DNA of 41,990 nt from Deltaproteobacteria bacterium (GTDB lineage Bacteria; Myxococcota_A; UBA9042; PHBI01): NCBI GenBank assembly GCA_011526585.1, contig WYBB01000055.1:1-41990 (forward strand), in the 5' to 3' direction. Of the stretch, positions 1-14,148 are shown one piece after another; the first letter of the stretch is position 1; every line of letters starts with the position of its first letter. The notes below the pieces were generated by a model. That model saw nothing but the letters and a program-made list of their open reading frames with translations. It had not been told where the DNA came from and ran no database searches. A program made the position numbers and the translations under genes.

Positions 1-21
1 ACTCAGGACAACGAGGCAGAC

Positions 22-453
22 ATGAAGAGCAAGGCATCAGCGACGTGGCAGGGCGGACTCAAGGACGGCAGCGGCACGGTCAGCGCGGCCAACGGCGCGT
101 TCACCGCGATCGGGCTCACCTTCGCGAAGCGCTTCGAGGGCGCCGAGGGCCCGGGCACCACGCCCGAGGAGCTCATCGCCGCCGCGCACGCCGGCTGCTT
201 CTCGATGGCCTTCGCCAGCGCCCTCCAGAAGGAGGGGTTCCTCGCGACCAGCGTCGCCACCGAGGCGGTCGTCACCCTCGAGCCCAAGGACGGCAAGCCG
301 ACGGTGGTCTCCTCGCACCTCGTCACTCGCGCGGTCGTGCCGAACATCGACGCCGCGCGCTTTTCCGAGATCGCCGCCGGCGCCAAGGCCGGCTGCCCGA
401 TCTCGCGCCTGCTCGCGACCGAGATCACGCTCGACGCCACCCTCGAGGGCTGA
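22..453 (+). CDS. osmC: OsmC-family peroxiredoxin
   Basis: This 143-residue protein belongs to the OsmC/Ohr family, cytoplasmic thiol peroxidases that reduce organic hydroperoxides. The two catalytic cysteines are both visible: Cys59 in the motif HAGCFSMAFA and Cys125 in AGCPISRLL. Their positions and the total length match what I recall of E. coli OsmC, which favours OsmC over Ohr. The N-terminal ATWQGGLKDGSG stretch is also typical of OsmC. The ATG follows a GAGGCAGAC sequence that can act as a ribosome binding site. Only 21 bases lie upstream inside the window, so promoter and operon context are unknown. The next gene starts 173 bases downstream. Family assignment is secure; the physiological substrate is inferred from the family. 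Confidence 0.93.
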   Translation: MKSKASATWQGGLKDGSGTVSAANGAFTAIGLTFAKRFEGAEGPGTTPEELIAAAHAGCFSMAFASALQKEGFLATSVATEAVVTLEPKDGKPTVVSSHLVTRAVVPNIDAARFSEIAAGAKAGCPISRLLATEITLDATLEG

Positions 454-626
454 GCGGCATTCATTACGGGTTTCTCATGTAATCCAGGCGTCGCACGGCG
501 GTACGGTGGCCGTGTCGGCGTTCCGCGCTCTCGGCGCTTCTGATCGGAAGATGAACCTGTTCTTTTTCCGTCGTGGACCGATATCCTGATCGCGCCTTCC
601 CGCCCAGGCCGTCAGGAGAACGTGTC

Positions 627-1499
627 ATGCCGCACAGCCGCGTCGTCGAGGCCGCCTCACGCTCCACGCCGAACGATCTGCCCGCGCCCGACGGCACGAC
701 GACCTCGCCGCCTCCCGAGCCGGTGACCGTGCTCACCGGCGACGTGCGGCACGTGCGCTTGCCGTCGTTGCTCCAGCTCTGCGAGGCGGAGATGCTCACG
801 GGCCGCATCGTGCTCGAGAGCGGCGAGGTCGCGCTGCGCTCGGGCGCGGTCGTCGCCGCGCGCTCCGACCAGGGGCTCGAGGGTATCGCCGCCATGCGCG
901 AGCTCTTCCTCGTCGCCGAGGGCCCCTGTCGCATCGAGCTCGACGCGAGCCAGACCGGCCAGCCGCTCGCGCCGACGATCTCGCTCGTGCTCGACGGCTG
1001 CAAGCTCGTCGACGAGTGGAACGAGCTCGCCGGCCTCCGCTTCGCCTACGCACGTCAGCCGACGATGCTCACCCCGGCGCTCTCCGAGGCGCTCTCCGAG
1101 GTGCGCGCCGCGCTCGACGTCATGCAGGCCGGCGCGACGCTCGCCGAGGCTGCGCGCCAGCTCGGCGCCGTGCGCTCGGCCCTGGTGCCCCACCTCATGC
1201 GCTTGTTCGAGGCGGGCGTGATCCAGGAGCTGCTCCCCGGCGAGCCACCGCCCTTGCCGCTGCCGCTCTCCGATCGACGCACCGACGCCGCGAGCCCCTC
1301 CGGCCCGCCGAGCCTGCCGCCGGTGCCCGACGACCTCGACGAGCTCGTCACGCGCGCGCGCGCGCACGCCCGCCGCGGCGAGCTCGACCTGGCCGAGCAC
1401 CTCCTGCGCGCCGCCATCGAGCGCCACCCCAACGACCGCGTGCTCGCGCAGAACCTGCGCCACGTGCTCCTGCGCCGCTCCCAACAACAGTCTCCCTGA
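627..1499 (+). CDS. DUF4388 domain protein with C-terminal TPR-like segment
   Basis: The protein is 290 residues from the ATG at 627, chosen because AGGAGA lies at 614-619. An in-frame ATG at 573 would add 18 Arg/Pro-rich residues and has no clear ribosome binding site. Residues about 36-140 resemble DUF4388 (PatA N-terminal-like), with the motif TGRIVLESGEVALRSGAVV, a domain frequent in myxobacterial regulatory proteins. Residues about 145-202 look like a winged-helix-type segment (a helix-rich run ending MRLFEAGVIQEL). A Pro-rich linker follows, and residues about 235-285 form a TPR-like helical pair (ARAHARRGELDLAEHLLRAA). There is no signal peptide, so it is probably cytoplasmic. A role in regulation or protein-protein contact is inferred from the domains; no partner is apparent next to it. 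Confidence 0.8.
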   Translation: MPHSRVVEAASRSTPNDLPAPDGTTTSPPPEPVTVLTGDVRHVRLPSLLQLCEAEMLTGRIVLESGEVALRSGAVVAARSDQGLEGIAAMRELFLVAEGPCRIELDASQTGQPLAPTISLVLDGCKLVDEWNELAGLRFAYARQPTMLTPALSEALSEVRAALDVMQAGATLAEAARQLGAVRSALVPHLMRLFEAGVIQELLPGEPPPLPLPLSDRRTDAASPSGPPSLPPVPDDLDELVTRARAHARRGELDLAEHLLRAAIERHPNDRVLAQNLRHVLLRRSQQQSP

Positions 1500-1599
1500 C
1501 CTCGCGCGCCGCACCTGCCCGCGATCGCGCTCGAAGATTGACGCGACCGCGCCGCGCGCTGTAGGGAGGCGGCCCGTTTCGTTCCCCGCGGAGAATGCA

Positions 1600-3576
1600 A
1601 TGCGCGCCGTCTCTTTCCACCGGGTCGCCCCGAAGCTCCTCGCCTTCACCTTCGCGCTCACGGCGCTGTCCGCCTGCGACGACGGCGAGGCCGGGATCAG
1701 CGAGGAGGAGGCCGGCCTCGACGACCTCGCCGCCCTGATGGAGGGCACGCCCGACCCCTCGAAGCTCCCCGACGAGCCGAAGTCCGACGCGATCTATCCC
1801 AAGCAGTTCGACCTCGTCGCGCTGCAGTCGCCGGTGCGCAACCAGGCGAGCCGCGGCGTGTGCTCGATCTTCTCGACCGTCGCCCTGATGGAGCACCTCT
1901 ATATCAAGGAAGGCACGCTGGTCACGCCGGACTTCAGCGAGCAGTTCCTGCAGTGGTCGGTCAAGAGCGAGCTCAAGGCCTTCACCACCACCGAGGGCTC
2001 CAACGCCGAGCGCAACATCGAGGCGATCTCGCGCTTCGGCATCGTCGACGAGGCCGCCTGGCCCTACCAGACCTCGCGCTGGACCTCCTTCAACGACGAG
2101 CGCTGCGACGGCGAGAAGACCCAGCCGGTCCTCTGCTACACCAACGGCGATCCGAGCGACGAGATCAAGGCGGCCACGCGCTACAAGCTGCCGCGCGGCC
2201 GCTGGGTCTCGACGCGCCGCCAGAGCATCAAGGCCTTCCTCTCCGGCAACCGCCAGGCGGTCGTCGCCGGCATGCCTTTCTACTATCAGGCGTGGAACCA
2301 CCGAGGCAGCCCGCTGCCGGTCAACGACGAGTACTCGCGCAAGGGCTACATCCTCTTCCCCAACGAAAAGGACATCGAGGAGTCCGAGAAGAAGTCCGCC
2401 GGCCACTCGATCCTCATCGTCGGCTGGGACGACGAGCTCGAGGTCCCGACCGTCGACGGCGACGGCGCCGTCGTGAAGGACGCCGACGGCAACCCCGTCA
2501 CCGAGAAGGGCTTCTTCCTCATCAAGAACAGCTGGGGCACCGCCAAATTCGGCGTCGACAACCCCTTCGGCGCCGGCTACGGCTGGCTCTCGATGCGCTA
2601 CGTCGAGACCTACGCCAACGTCTACGGTGCCGACGTGCCCAAGGTCGACTTCGGCCCCGAGTCCTGTGACGACGGCAAGGACAACAACTACAACCGCCTC
2701 GTCGACTGCGAGGACAGCGAGACCTGCGGCACCAACCTCGCCTGCCAGACGACCGACCACGAGTTCGAGTCGCGCCCCAACCGCAACATCCCCGACGACG
2801 ACGCGGCCGGCCTCGTGAGCGAGCTCGCCATCGAGCTGCCCGGCGTCTCGACCGAGCTCTGGGTCGAGGTCGACATCAGCCACACCTTCATCCGCGACCT
2901 GAAGCTCGTGCTCACGCTGCCTAGCGGCCGCGAGCTGACGCTCTACGACCGCGCCGATATCGCCGGCCGCGACCTCAAGCGCCGCTTCCTCCTGCCGACG
3001 CTCGTCGGCGAGTCGACGCTGGGCACCTGGAAGCTCACGGTCGCCGACGCCTCCAAGGGCGACACCGGCAAGCTCAACCGCTGGGCGGTCGGCCTCTCCG
3101 TCTCGCAGGAGGACCTGCGCGAGATCTGCGACGACGGCCTCGACAACGACGGCCAGGGCGGCCTCGACTGCGCCGACCCCGCCTGCGCCGCCGACCCCGC
3201 CTGCGCCAGCAGCGGCCCGGCGACCTACACCGCGCTCAGCGAGACCGCGCTCGCCATCCCCGACCAGGACCCCGCCGGCGCGACCAGCACGCTCACGATC
3301 GACGGCAGCGGCAGCGTCAGCGGCGTCGCGGTCGACCTCGAGATCACCCACCCCTACCGCGGGGACCTCACCATCACCCTGGTCCACCCCGACGGCACGA
3401 CGGCGACCCTCCTCGACAACGAGGGTGGCGCCGACGACGACGTCAGCGAGCGCTTCGAGACCTCCGCCTTCGACGGCCGCCCCGCCGCCGGCGTCTGGAA
3501 GCTCCACGTCGTCGACGACTTCGCCGGCGACACGGGCACGCTCGAGACCTGGCTCCTCGAGGTCGACGTCCAGTAG
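1600..3576 (+). CDS. Papain-like (C1) cysteine protease lipoprotein with two P-domains
   Basis: This 658-residue lipoprotein has lipobox LSAC with Cys26. A C1-type peptidase domain spans about residues 65-345. It has an oxyanion Gln82 and nucleophile Cys88 in the unusual sequence NQASRGVCSIFS, catalytic His269 in AGHSILIVGWDD, and Asn310 in FLIKNSWGT. No long inhibitor-type propeptide is obvious. Two P/Homo-B-like domains follow, about residues 392-503 and 543-658; the first ends with LGTWKLTVAD and the second with AGVWKLHVVDD. Each is preceded by an Asp/Cys-rich linker (CDDGKDNN at about 360 and CDDGLDNDGQ at about 510) recalling calcium-binding motifs. P-domains are best known from subtilisin-type convertases, so their pairing with a papain fold is notable. 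The ATG at 1600 follows GCGGAGA. It probably acts at the cell surface; substrates are unknown. Confidence 0.87.
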   Translation: MRAVSFHRVAPKLLAFTFALTALSACDDGEAGISEEEAGLDDLAALMEGTPDPSKLPDEPKSDAIYPKQFDLVALQSPVRNQASRGVCSIFSTVALMEHLYIKEGTLVTPDFSEQFLQWSVKSELKAFTTTEGSNAERNIEAISRFGIVDEAAWPYQTSRWTSFNDERCDGEKTQPVLCYTNGDPSDEIKAATRYKLPRGRWVSTRRQSIKAFLSGNRQAVVAGMPFYYQAWNHRGSPLPVNDEYSRKGYILFPNEKDIEESEKKSAGHSILIVGWDDELEVPTVDGDGAVVKDADGNPVTEKGFFLIKNSWGTAKFGVDNPFGAGYGWLSMRYVETYANVYGADVPKVDFGPESCDDGKDNNYNRLVDCEDSETCGTNLACQTTDHEFESRPNRNIPDDDAAGLVSELAIELPGVSTELWVEVDISHTFIRDLKLVLTLPSGRELTLYDRADIAGRDLKRRFLLPTLVGESTLGTWKLTVADASKGDTGKLNRWAVGLSVSQEDLREICDDGLDNDGQGGLDCADPACAADPACASSGPATYTALSETALAIPDQDPAGATSTLTIDGSGSVSGVAVDLEITHPYRGDLTITLVHPDGTTATLLDNEGGADDDVSERFETSAFDGRPAAGVWKLHVVDDFAGDTGTLETWLLEVDVQ

Positions 3577-3620
3577 GGGTGGCGCTGGTGGCCGCCCGCT
3601 GATCTACAGAACCAGTGTGA

Positions 3621-3639
3621 GGCGACCCTCGTGGTCGCC
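3621..3639 (+). terminator. Hairpin downstream of the protease gene
   Basis: A perfect 7-bp inverted repeat (GGCGACC and GGTCGCC, 5-nt loop CTCGT) lies 45 bases after the protease stop codon. No T-run follows, so it could be a weak or Rho-assisted terminator, or simply an RNA hairpin in a GC-rich gap. Confidence 0.3.
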
Positions 3640-3661
3640 CGGCTGCGAACGCCTTGCCCAC

Positions 3662-3678
3662 TCGACCGCAACGGTCGA
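3662..3678. promoter_or_regulatory. Inverted repeat just before a start codon
   Basis: TCGACCG and CGGTCGA are separated by CAA and end 9 bases before the ATG at 3688. The symmetry fits an operator half-site pair or an RNA hairpin covering the translation start, which has no evident Shine-Dalgarno sequence. Function is unproven. Confidence 0.3.
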
Positions 3679-3687
3679 TCATGCGGC

Positions 3688-5694
3688 ATGCGCACCCGAC
3701 CCATCGCTCTCGTCCTCGCAGGCCTCCTCGCCGCCGCCTGCGGTGACGATCCCGCCTCGACCTCGGACAGCGCTCAGCCTCCCGAGGCCGACACGACCGC
3801 GCCGGACGACGTCGCCGAGCCCGACGCCGAGCCGGACACGACGCCCGAGCTCTCCGACACCGCCGAGCCCGAGATCGCCGCGCCCGATCCCGGCTCGTTC
3901 CGGTGGGACCTCGGCGCGGTCGCGCCCGACGACTTCTACGCCTACCCCTGGCCTTCGGACCTGCGCCTCAACGCCCTGGGCGCGCCCGACCTCACCGCGT
4001 TTTCCACCGAGCGCGCCAAGACCTCGATCCTCGAGAGCGTCATCGCCTTCGTCGAGCGCGGCCAGCCCGGCTTCTCGCCGCTGTCCTCGGCCTACTTCGG
4101 CCTGAGCGTCGCGCTCGACCCCGAGACCCTCGAAGACAACGTCCTCCTCGTCGACCTCGACCGCGCCGAGCGCCTGCCGCGCACCGTCGAATTCAACGCC
4201 GCCGGCGGCGGCTACTGGCCGGCGATGACCCTGGCGATCCACCCCGACTACCAGGTCCCGCCGCGCGCCGGCGCGCGCCTCGCCGTGCTCCTGCTCGACG
4301 GCCTGCGCACCGCCGACGGCCAGCCGCTCACCCCACCCGACGCGATCGCCCGGCTCGAGGACCGCACCGATCCCGAAGCCACGCACCTGCAATCACTCCT
4401 CCCCACCCTGCCCGCCCTCGGCCTCGAGCGCCAGCGCCTCGTCGCCGCCACCGTCTGGCGCGCGGCCGATCCGATGGCCGAGCTGCGCGCGCTCGCCGCG
4501 CACTTCGCCAACGCACCGCCACCCCCGATCACCGGCCTCACCCTCGTCGAGCGCAAGCCAAACTACGATCACTACCGCGGTGCGATCACCATCACCGAGG
4601 CGTTCTCCGGCGAGCCGCCCTACAGCGGCCCTTTCGGCGCGGGCCTCATCGAGGTCGACGCCGACGGCGCCCCGAAGACCCCGCGCACGCTCACCATCCC
4701 CTTCACGCTCACCACCCCGCGCACGCCCCCGCCGCCGACCGGCTTCCCGCTCGTGCTCTACGGCCACGGCCTCGGCGAGACCCACGAGGGCTTCCTGCGC
4801 ACCGCGGCCGCCCCGCTCGGCAGCCGCGGCGTCGCGGTCATCGGCCTCGACCCGCCGCTGCAGGGCACGCGCAACCAGTCCGGCCTCGACGACCGCACGC
4901 TGATCGTGAACCTCTCGGTCGGCAACATCGTCGGCGGCCGCGAGGTCCTGCGCCAGGGCGTGCTCGACTACCTCCAGCTCGCGCGCGCCGTCGCCGATCC
5001 CGCCTTCCTCATCCCCGCCGAGCTCGCCCCCGACGGCGCCGCCGTCGCCTTCGACCCCACGCGCCTCGGCTTCTTCGGCCACAGCGAAGGTGCCCAGATC
5101 GGCGCCCTGCTCCTGCCGCTCACACCCGCCCTCGGCCCCGCCGTCATGAGCGCCGGCGGCGGCGGCGCCGCCATCACCATGCTCGCCTTGAAGCTCGACG
5201 AGCTCGACGTCAGCGCGACCGTCGCCGAGTTCCTCGGCGTCGACCTCGAGCGCGAGCGCTGGGCGCTCGGCCACCCGATCGTCACCGCCGTCATCCAGCC
5301 CCTCCTCGACGCCGCCGACCCGCTGCACCTCGCGCGCCACCTCATCCACGAGCCCCTGCCCGACAACCGCCCCCACGACCTCGTCATGCTCGAGGGCCTG
5401 CTCGACCAGCTCACGCCCCCGGCCTCGACCGAGGCCCTCGCCTCCGCCATCGGCCTCCCGATCGCCGAGCCCGTCGCCCGCGAGATCTCCGGCCTCACCC
5501 AGCAAGGCATCGCCCCCGTCACCCTCCCCGCCAGCGCCAACCTCACGGAAGTAAACGGCTATTCTCCGACCGGCGCGCTGCTCCAGTTCGCCGACAAGGA
5601 CCACTACATCATCTACTTCGACGCCGCGGTGCGCGCCCGCCTCATGGACTTCCTCACCTCCGCGCTGACCGGCACGCCCGTGATCCCCGACTGA
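3688..5694 (+). CDS. Lipase-like alpha/beta hydrolase lipoprotein
   Basis: The 668-residue product begins at ATG 3688, because translation from here gives a clean lipoprotein signal (RPIALVLAGLLAAAC, Cys18). An in-frame GTG at 3631 would put 19 polar residues before it. An Asp/Glu/Pro/Thr-rich linker (residues 20-65) leads to a beta-rich region (about 70-210) resembling the N-terminal part of bacterial virulence-factor lipases. The alpha/beta hydrolase fold follows, with the oxyanion region LYGHGLGETHEGFL, nucleophile Ser466 in FFGHSEGAQIG, likely acid Asp573 in EGLLDQLTPP and His639 in DKDHYII. All three catalytic residues are present. It probably hydrolyses esters at the cell surface; the substrate cannot be read from sequence. 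It stands 111 bases after the protease gene, with two small hairpins in the gap. Confidence 0.78.
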   Translation: MRTRPIALVLAGLLAAACGDDPASTSDSAQPPEADTTAPDDVAEPDAEPDTTPELSDTAEPEIAAPDPGSFRWDLGAVAPDDFYAYPWPSDLRLNALGAPDLTAFSTERAKTSILESVIAFVERGQPGFSPLSSAYFGLSVALDPETLEDNVLLVDLDRAERLPRTVEFNAAGGGYWPAMTLAIHPDYQVPPRAGARLAVLLLDGLRTADGQPLTPPDAIARLEDRTDPEATHLQSLLPTLPALGLERQRLVAATVWRAADPMAELRALAAHFANAPPPPITGLTLVERKPNYDHYRGAITITEAFSGEPPYSGPFGAGLIEVDADGAPKTPRTLTIPFTLTTPRTPPPPTGFPLVLYGHGLGETHEGFLRTAAAPLGSRGVAVIGLDPPLQGTRNQSGLDDRTLIVNLSVGNIVGGREVLRQGVLDYLQLARAVADPAFLIPAELAPDGAAVAFDPTRLGFFGHSEGAQIGALLLPLTPALGPAVMSAGGGGAAITMLALKLDELDVSATVAEFLGVDLERERWALGHPIVTAVIQPLLDAADPLHLARHLIHEPLPDNRPHDLVMLEGLLDQLTPPASTEALASAIGLPIAEPVAREISGLTQQGIAPVTLPASANLTEVNGYSPTGALLQFADKDHYIIYFDAAVRARLMDFLTSALTGTPVIPD

Positions 5695-5815
5695 GTCTCA
5701 CCGCCTCACCTCCCTCGCGTCGCCGGCGAGCCAAGCCGAAGACGGCGAAACCCGACGCGGCCGCAATGCGGAAAATCGTCGACGCGTCGGTGAGAAATCT
5801 CCTATTGTCTGGTCT

Positions 5816-5827
5816 TCGCTCGAGCGA
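5816..5827. promoter_or_regulatory. 12-bp perfect palindrome upstream of the Cys-rich lipoprotein gene
   Basis: TCGCTCGAGCGA is perfectly symmetric and lies 77 bases before the start at 5905. The 210-base gap 5695-5904 holds no gene that I can support. The palindrome could be an operator, but short GC-rich palindromes also arise by chance. Confidence 0.2.
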
Positions 5828-5904
5828 CCTGCTCGTTCGCCGCCTCGAAGCGACTCCATCCGCGCCGGGGGCCAGGGGGTCCCACGCATGCCCGAGTCGG
5901 TGTC

Positions 5905-11307
<5,403 letters not shown>

Positions 11308-11336
11308 CCCCCGCTGACGTTCCAGCCCTCGCGGTC

Positions 11337-13583
11337 TCAGTCCAGGCGCCAGAGGCTCGGGATCCGCGCCTCGGGTGCGGCCGCGCGCAAGAGCGCCAGC
11401 ACCACCGCGCCGAGGCCGCGCATCGCGCCGAGGTTCAGGCGATCGGCAAGCCCGCTGTCCGGGAACCAGCTGTTGCTCTGCTCCGCGCGGCGCACCAGGG
11501 AGGCGGCGTCGCCGACGTCGTAGGCATCGAGGTCGACCGCGCCCGCCTCTTCATCACCGACCCGCGCGAGCGCGAAGCTCACGCTCGTCGCGGCGTCGGG
11601 CAGGTAGGCCGGCGTGATCCCGTCGGGGTAGGGCAGGGGAGGGTAGCCCTCGCGCCGCGCGCGCCTCAGCACCTCGGCCAGCGCCGAGAGCCACGGCGGT
11701 CTCGCGCGTCCTTCGCGCGTGACGACCGCGATCAGGCCGGCGGTGCCGCATGCGAGATCGACCCCGCCCGAGCCCCCGCTCAAGAGCGGCTCCAGCGCGA
11801 TCGTCGGGGGGGTGGCGCCGATGAGCTCGGCGACGCGCTCGAGCGCGTAGACCTGTCCGGCCCAGCCGAGGTACGCGCCCCACGGCCGCCACTCGCCCGG
11901 ACTTCTTGCCTTCAGCGCCTGCTCCACCGGGCTCAGCGCGCGCCGCGCCCCGTCCGCGAAGCGCTCGATCCCGCTCACCCGGTAGAGCGCGGCCAGCGCC
12001 ACCGCCAGCCCGGCGTTGCCGCTCAAGAGATCGCTCGGCAGCACCTCGATCGCCGCGCCCGCCGCCTCCGGGCTCCACCTCACCCCGAGCCAGTGCAGCG
12101 CCGTCGTGTCGCCGAAACCCTCGTCGAGGATGCGATCGCCCAGCGCCACCGCGCGCCGCACCAGCTCGTTCGCCCCGCCAGGCTCGCTGGCGATGTCCGC
12201 GCCCACGGCCGGCCCCGCCGCCTTCACCAGATCTCCCCGCGCCGCCTCGGCACACCCGATCGCCGTCGCGATGCACGCCCGATCCCAGGCGAGCTCCTCG
12301 TTCGTGCGCACGCGCGCGACGACCGAGAGCGTCGGCCCTTCGTACTGGCGCGGCACCTCCAGCGCGATCAGCGCCTCCTTGTCGTGCGGGTGCGCGCGCT
12401 TCGCCAGGAACGTCGCGCGCCCCCCCGGCTTGGCCAGCACCGCCGGCTGCAGGCTCTCGACGATGAGACGCCGCGTCACGTGCGCCGGCCGCCGCAAGAC
12501 CCGCACCTCGCACGCGCTCGCGCGCACGAGCATCTGCTCGACCTCGCGCTCGGCGTCGGGTCCGTTCACGACCGCGTGCATCGCCTGGTAGCCGCCGACG
12601 ATCGCCTCGACCTGCGCGCGCGCCTCGATCACCTGCCCCGCCACCGTCGGCAGCGTGCGCGGCAGGCGGATCGGCGGGTAGCCCTCCGGCGTCGAGAACG
12701 GCAGGAGGTAGTCGCCGCCCACCTCCAACCCACCCGCGTTGACCGCGCGCCGCCCCGGCTCGCCGACCAGCAGGTAGGGCAGGATCCCGCACTCGAGCGG
12801 GCTCCGTTGTCGCGCGCGCCGCGCCAGGCCGAGCGCGCTGCGCCCGTCGGCGCGCGCCGGCTGGAAGAGGTTCTCGTGATCGATCGGCACCGGGTGCTCG
12901 CCCGCCGCGATCAGGTTCTTCGCGTGCATGTCGTTGGCGCCGAGGATCTGCAGGAGTCGGATCCACATGCCGATCCTGACGTAGTAGCGCTCGGCCTCGC
13001 CCACGCTCCGACACGGCGCCGCGACGACCTCGTCGTCCCAGCCGTAGCCGGCGCGCGCGCTGATCCGCCTCACGTGCAAGGGCAACGGCAGCCCGCACTC
13101 GTTCAGGCGCCACACGAGCTCCATCAGCCACGCCCCGATCTCGAGCGTGTGGTCCTTGTAGTAGATCGCCTGCCCGCCCCCGGTGACGCACCGCAAGGTC
13201 GGGCTTCGCTTCCAGCCGCCGCCGACCACGGCGACCGAGCGCAGCGCCGGAGCCTCGGGCTCGCCGAGGTGCCCGGCGTCATCCGCGTAGCGCGCTACGA
13301 AGCGCGCCACGCCGTCGCGCCACTCGACGATCAGCCGCTCGACGATCGGCACGAGCTCCGGATAGCGCGCGAAGATCCGCGCCCAGTCACCCCCGTCGAG
13401 CTCGCGCCCGCGCGCGCCCTCGGCCAGCAACACCGCGCGTGTCGCGATCTCCAGCCGCTCGCCGAGCCAGCCCCCGAGACCGCGCCGCGCCTCCGCCGTC
13501 AGCGCGACCTTCCCGCCCGCGAGCCCCTCGACCTCGCCGATCGCGTTGTCGATCAGCGGCGCCAGCGCCGGCTCACGCTCCAT
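11337..13583 (-). CDS. LanM-like (class II lanthipeptide synthetase-like) protein with degenerate cyclase half
   Basis: The product is 748 residues, shorter than the roughly 900-1100 usual for LanM. Residues about 65-400 match the DUF4135 dehydratase. Lys143 (IYYKDHTL) stands where LanM enzymes have KPRS. Asp218, His220 and Asn223 lie in LGANDMHAKNL, and Asp235 and Glu237 in PIDHENLF, so the kinase-like phosphorylation centre appears intact. The elimination-side RPT motif reads RRPA (365-368). Residues about 474-748 are LanC-like (SGNAGLAVALAALY; CGTAGLIAVV; MRGLGAVVLALLR), but the region contains one Cys (612) and no WCxG or CHG motif, so the zinc site is missing. ATG 13583 is preferred over GTG 13586 because GGAG lies 6 bases before it. 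The start overlaps the end of rsmD, suggesting translational coupling. No precursor peptide gene is visible nearby. Confidence 0.82.
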   Translation of the reverse strand: MEREPALAPLIDNAIGEVEGLAGGKVALTAEARRGLGGWLGERLEIATRAVLLAEGARGRELDGGDWARIFARYPELVPIVERLIVEWRDGVARFVARYADDAGHLGEPEAPALRSVAVVGGGWKRSPTLRCVTGGGQAIYYKDHTLEIGAWLMELVWRLNECGLPLPLHVRRISARAGYGWDDEVVAAPCRSVGEAERYYVRIGMWIRLLQILGANDMHAKNLIAAGEHPVPIDHENLFQPARADGRSALGLARRARQRSPLECGILPYLLVGEPGRRAVNAGGLEVGGDYLLPFSTPEGYPPIRLPRTLPTVAGQVIEARAQVEAIVGGYQAMHAVVNGPDAEREVEQMLVRASACEVRVLRRPAHVTRRLIVESLQPAVLAKPGGRATFLAKRAHPHDKEALIALEVPRQYEGPTLSVVARVRTNEELAWDRACIATAIGCAEAARGDLVKAAGPAVGADIASEPGGANELVRRAVALGDRILDEGFGDTTALHWLGVRWSPEAAGAAIEVLPSDLLSGNAGLAVALAALYRVSGIERFADGARRALSPVEQALKARSPGEWRPWGAYLGWAGQVYALERVAELIGATPPTIALEPLLSGGSGGVDLACGTAGLIAVVTREGRARPPWLSALAEVLRRARREGYPPLPYPDGITPAYLPDAATSVSFALARVGDEEAGAVDLDAYDVGDAASLVRRAEQSNSWFPDSGLADRLNLGAMRGLGAVVLALLRAAAPEARIPSLWRLD

Positions 13584-14127
13584 CACCCGCTCCGCTCGCC
13601 GGCGCTCGCAAGACGGTGATCATCGCCCCGTCGACGCGCAGCGTGTCGCCGCCGAGCCCGCCCAGGTCGTGCTCGGGCGCGTGCTCGACGATCAGCACCC
13701 GGCTGAACCTGACGCGCCTCCAGCACGCCAGCACCCGATCGAGCTTCTTCGATCCGTACGGCGGGTCGCAGTAGGCGATGTCATACGCGCCTTCACCCAG
13801 CCGCTCGACGAACGGGATCGCGTCCTTCAAGAAGATGCGCGCGAGGTCCTTGTCCTTGGACCTGGCCTTGACCTTGGCGACGTTGGCCTTGAGCGCGTGG
13901 ATCGCCGAGGCGCCGTCCTCGACGAAGTCACAGCTCCTGGCGCCGCGCGAGAGCGCCTCGAGCCCGACCGCGCCCGTGCCGGCGAAGAGATCGAGCACCC
14001 GCGCCCCGAGCACCTCGGTGCCGAGATGCCGCATCAGCGCGTCGCGCAACGGCTCGAGCGTCGGCCTCACGCGCCCGCCCGGCGACAAGAGCTCGACCCC
14101 GGCCCACCGGCCCCCGACGATCCTCAC
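13573..14127 (-). CDS. rsmD: 16S rRNA (guanine966-N2)-methyltransferase RsmD
   Basis: The 184-residue protein has the RsmD start MRIVGGRWAG, the RPTLEPLRDAL segment, SAM-binding motif I as DLFAGTGAVGLEALSRGA (residues 46-63), and catalytic motif IV as DPPY (121-124). RsmD methylates N2 of G966 in 16S rRNA during 30S assembly in the cytoplasm. Length is normal for the family. It lies 21 bases after the kinase gene on the same strand, and its last bases overlap the start of the LanM-like gene, so the three may share a transcript. In many bacteria rsmD sits next to coaD; that gene is absent here. Confidence 0.93.
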   Translation of the reverse strand: MRIVGGRWAGVELLSPGGRVRPTLEPLRDALMRHLGTEVLGARVLDLFAGTGAVGLEALSRGARSCDFVEDGASAIHALKANVAKVKARSKDKDLARIFLKDAIPFVERLGEGAYDIAYCDPPYGSKKLDRVLACWRRVRFSRVLIVEHAPEHDLGGLGGDTLRVDGAMITVLRAPASGAGDGA

Positions 14128-14148
14128 GGGCGCACCCGCGACGTCGCC

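Noticed and set aside
1348..3507. A 719-codon minus-strand frame over the protease gene
   Set aside because: Antisense shadow of a gene with complete catalytic residues; the product is Ala/Val/Arg/Asp low complexity.
5695..5904. A small gene in the longest gap
   Set aside because: No frame with start, ribosome binding site and plausible composition; only small palindromes were seen.
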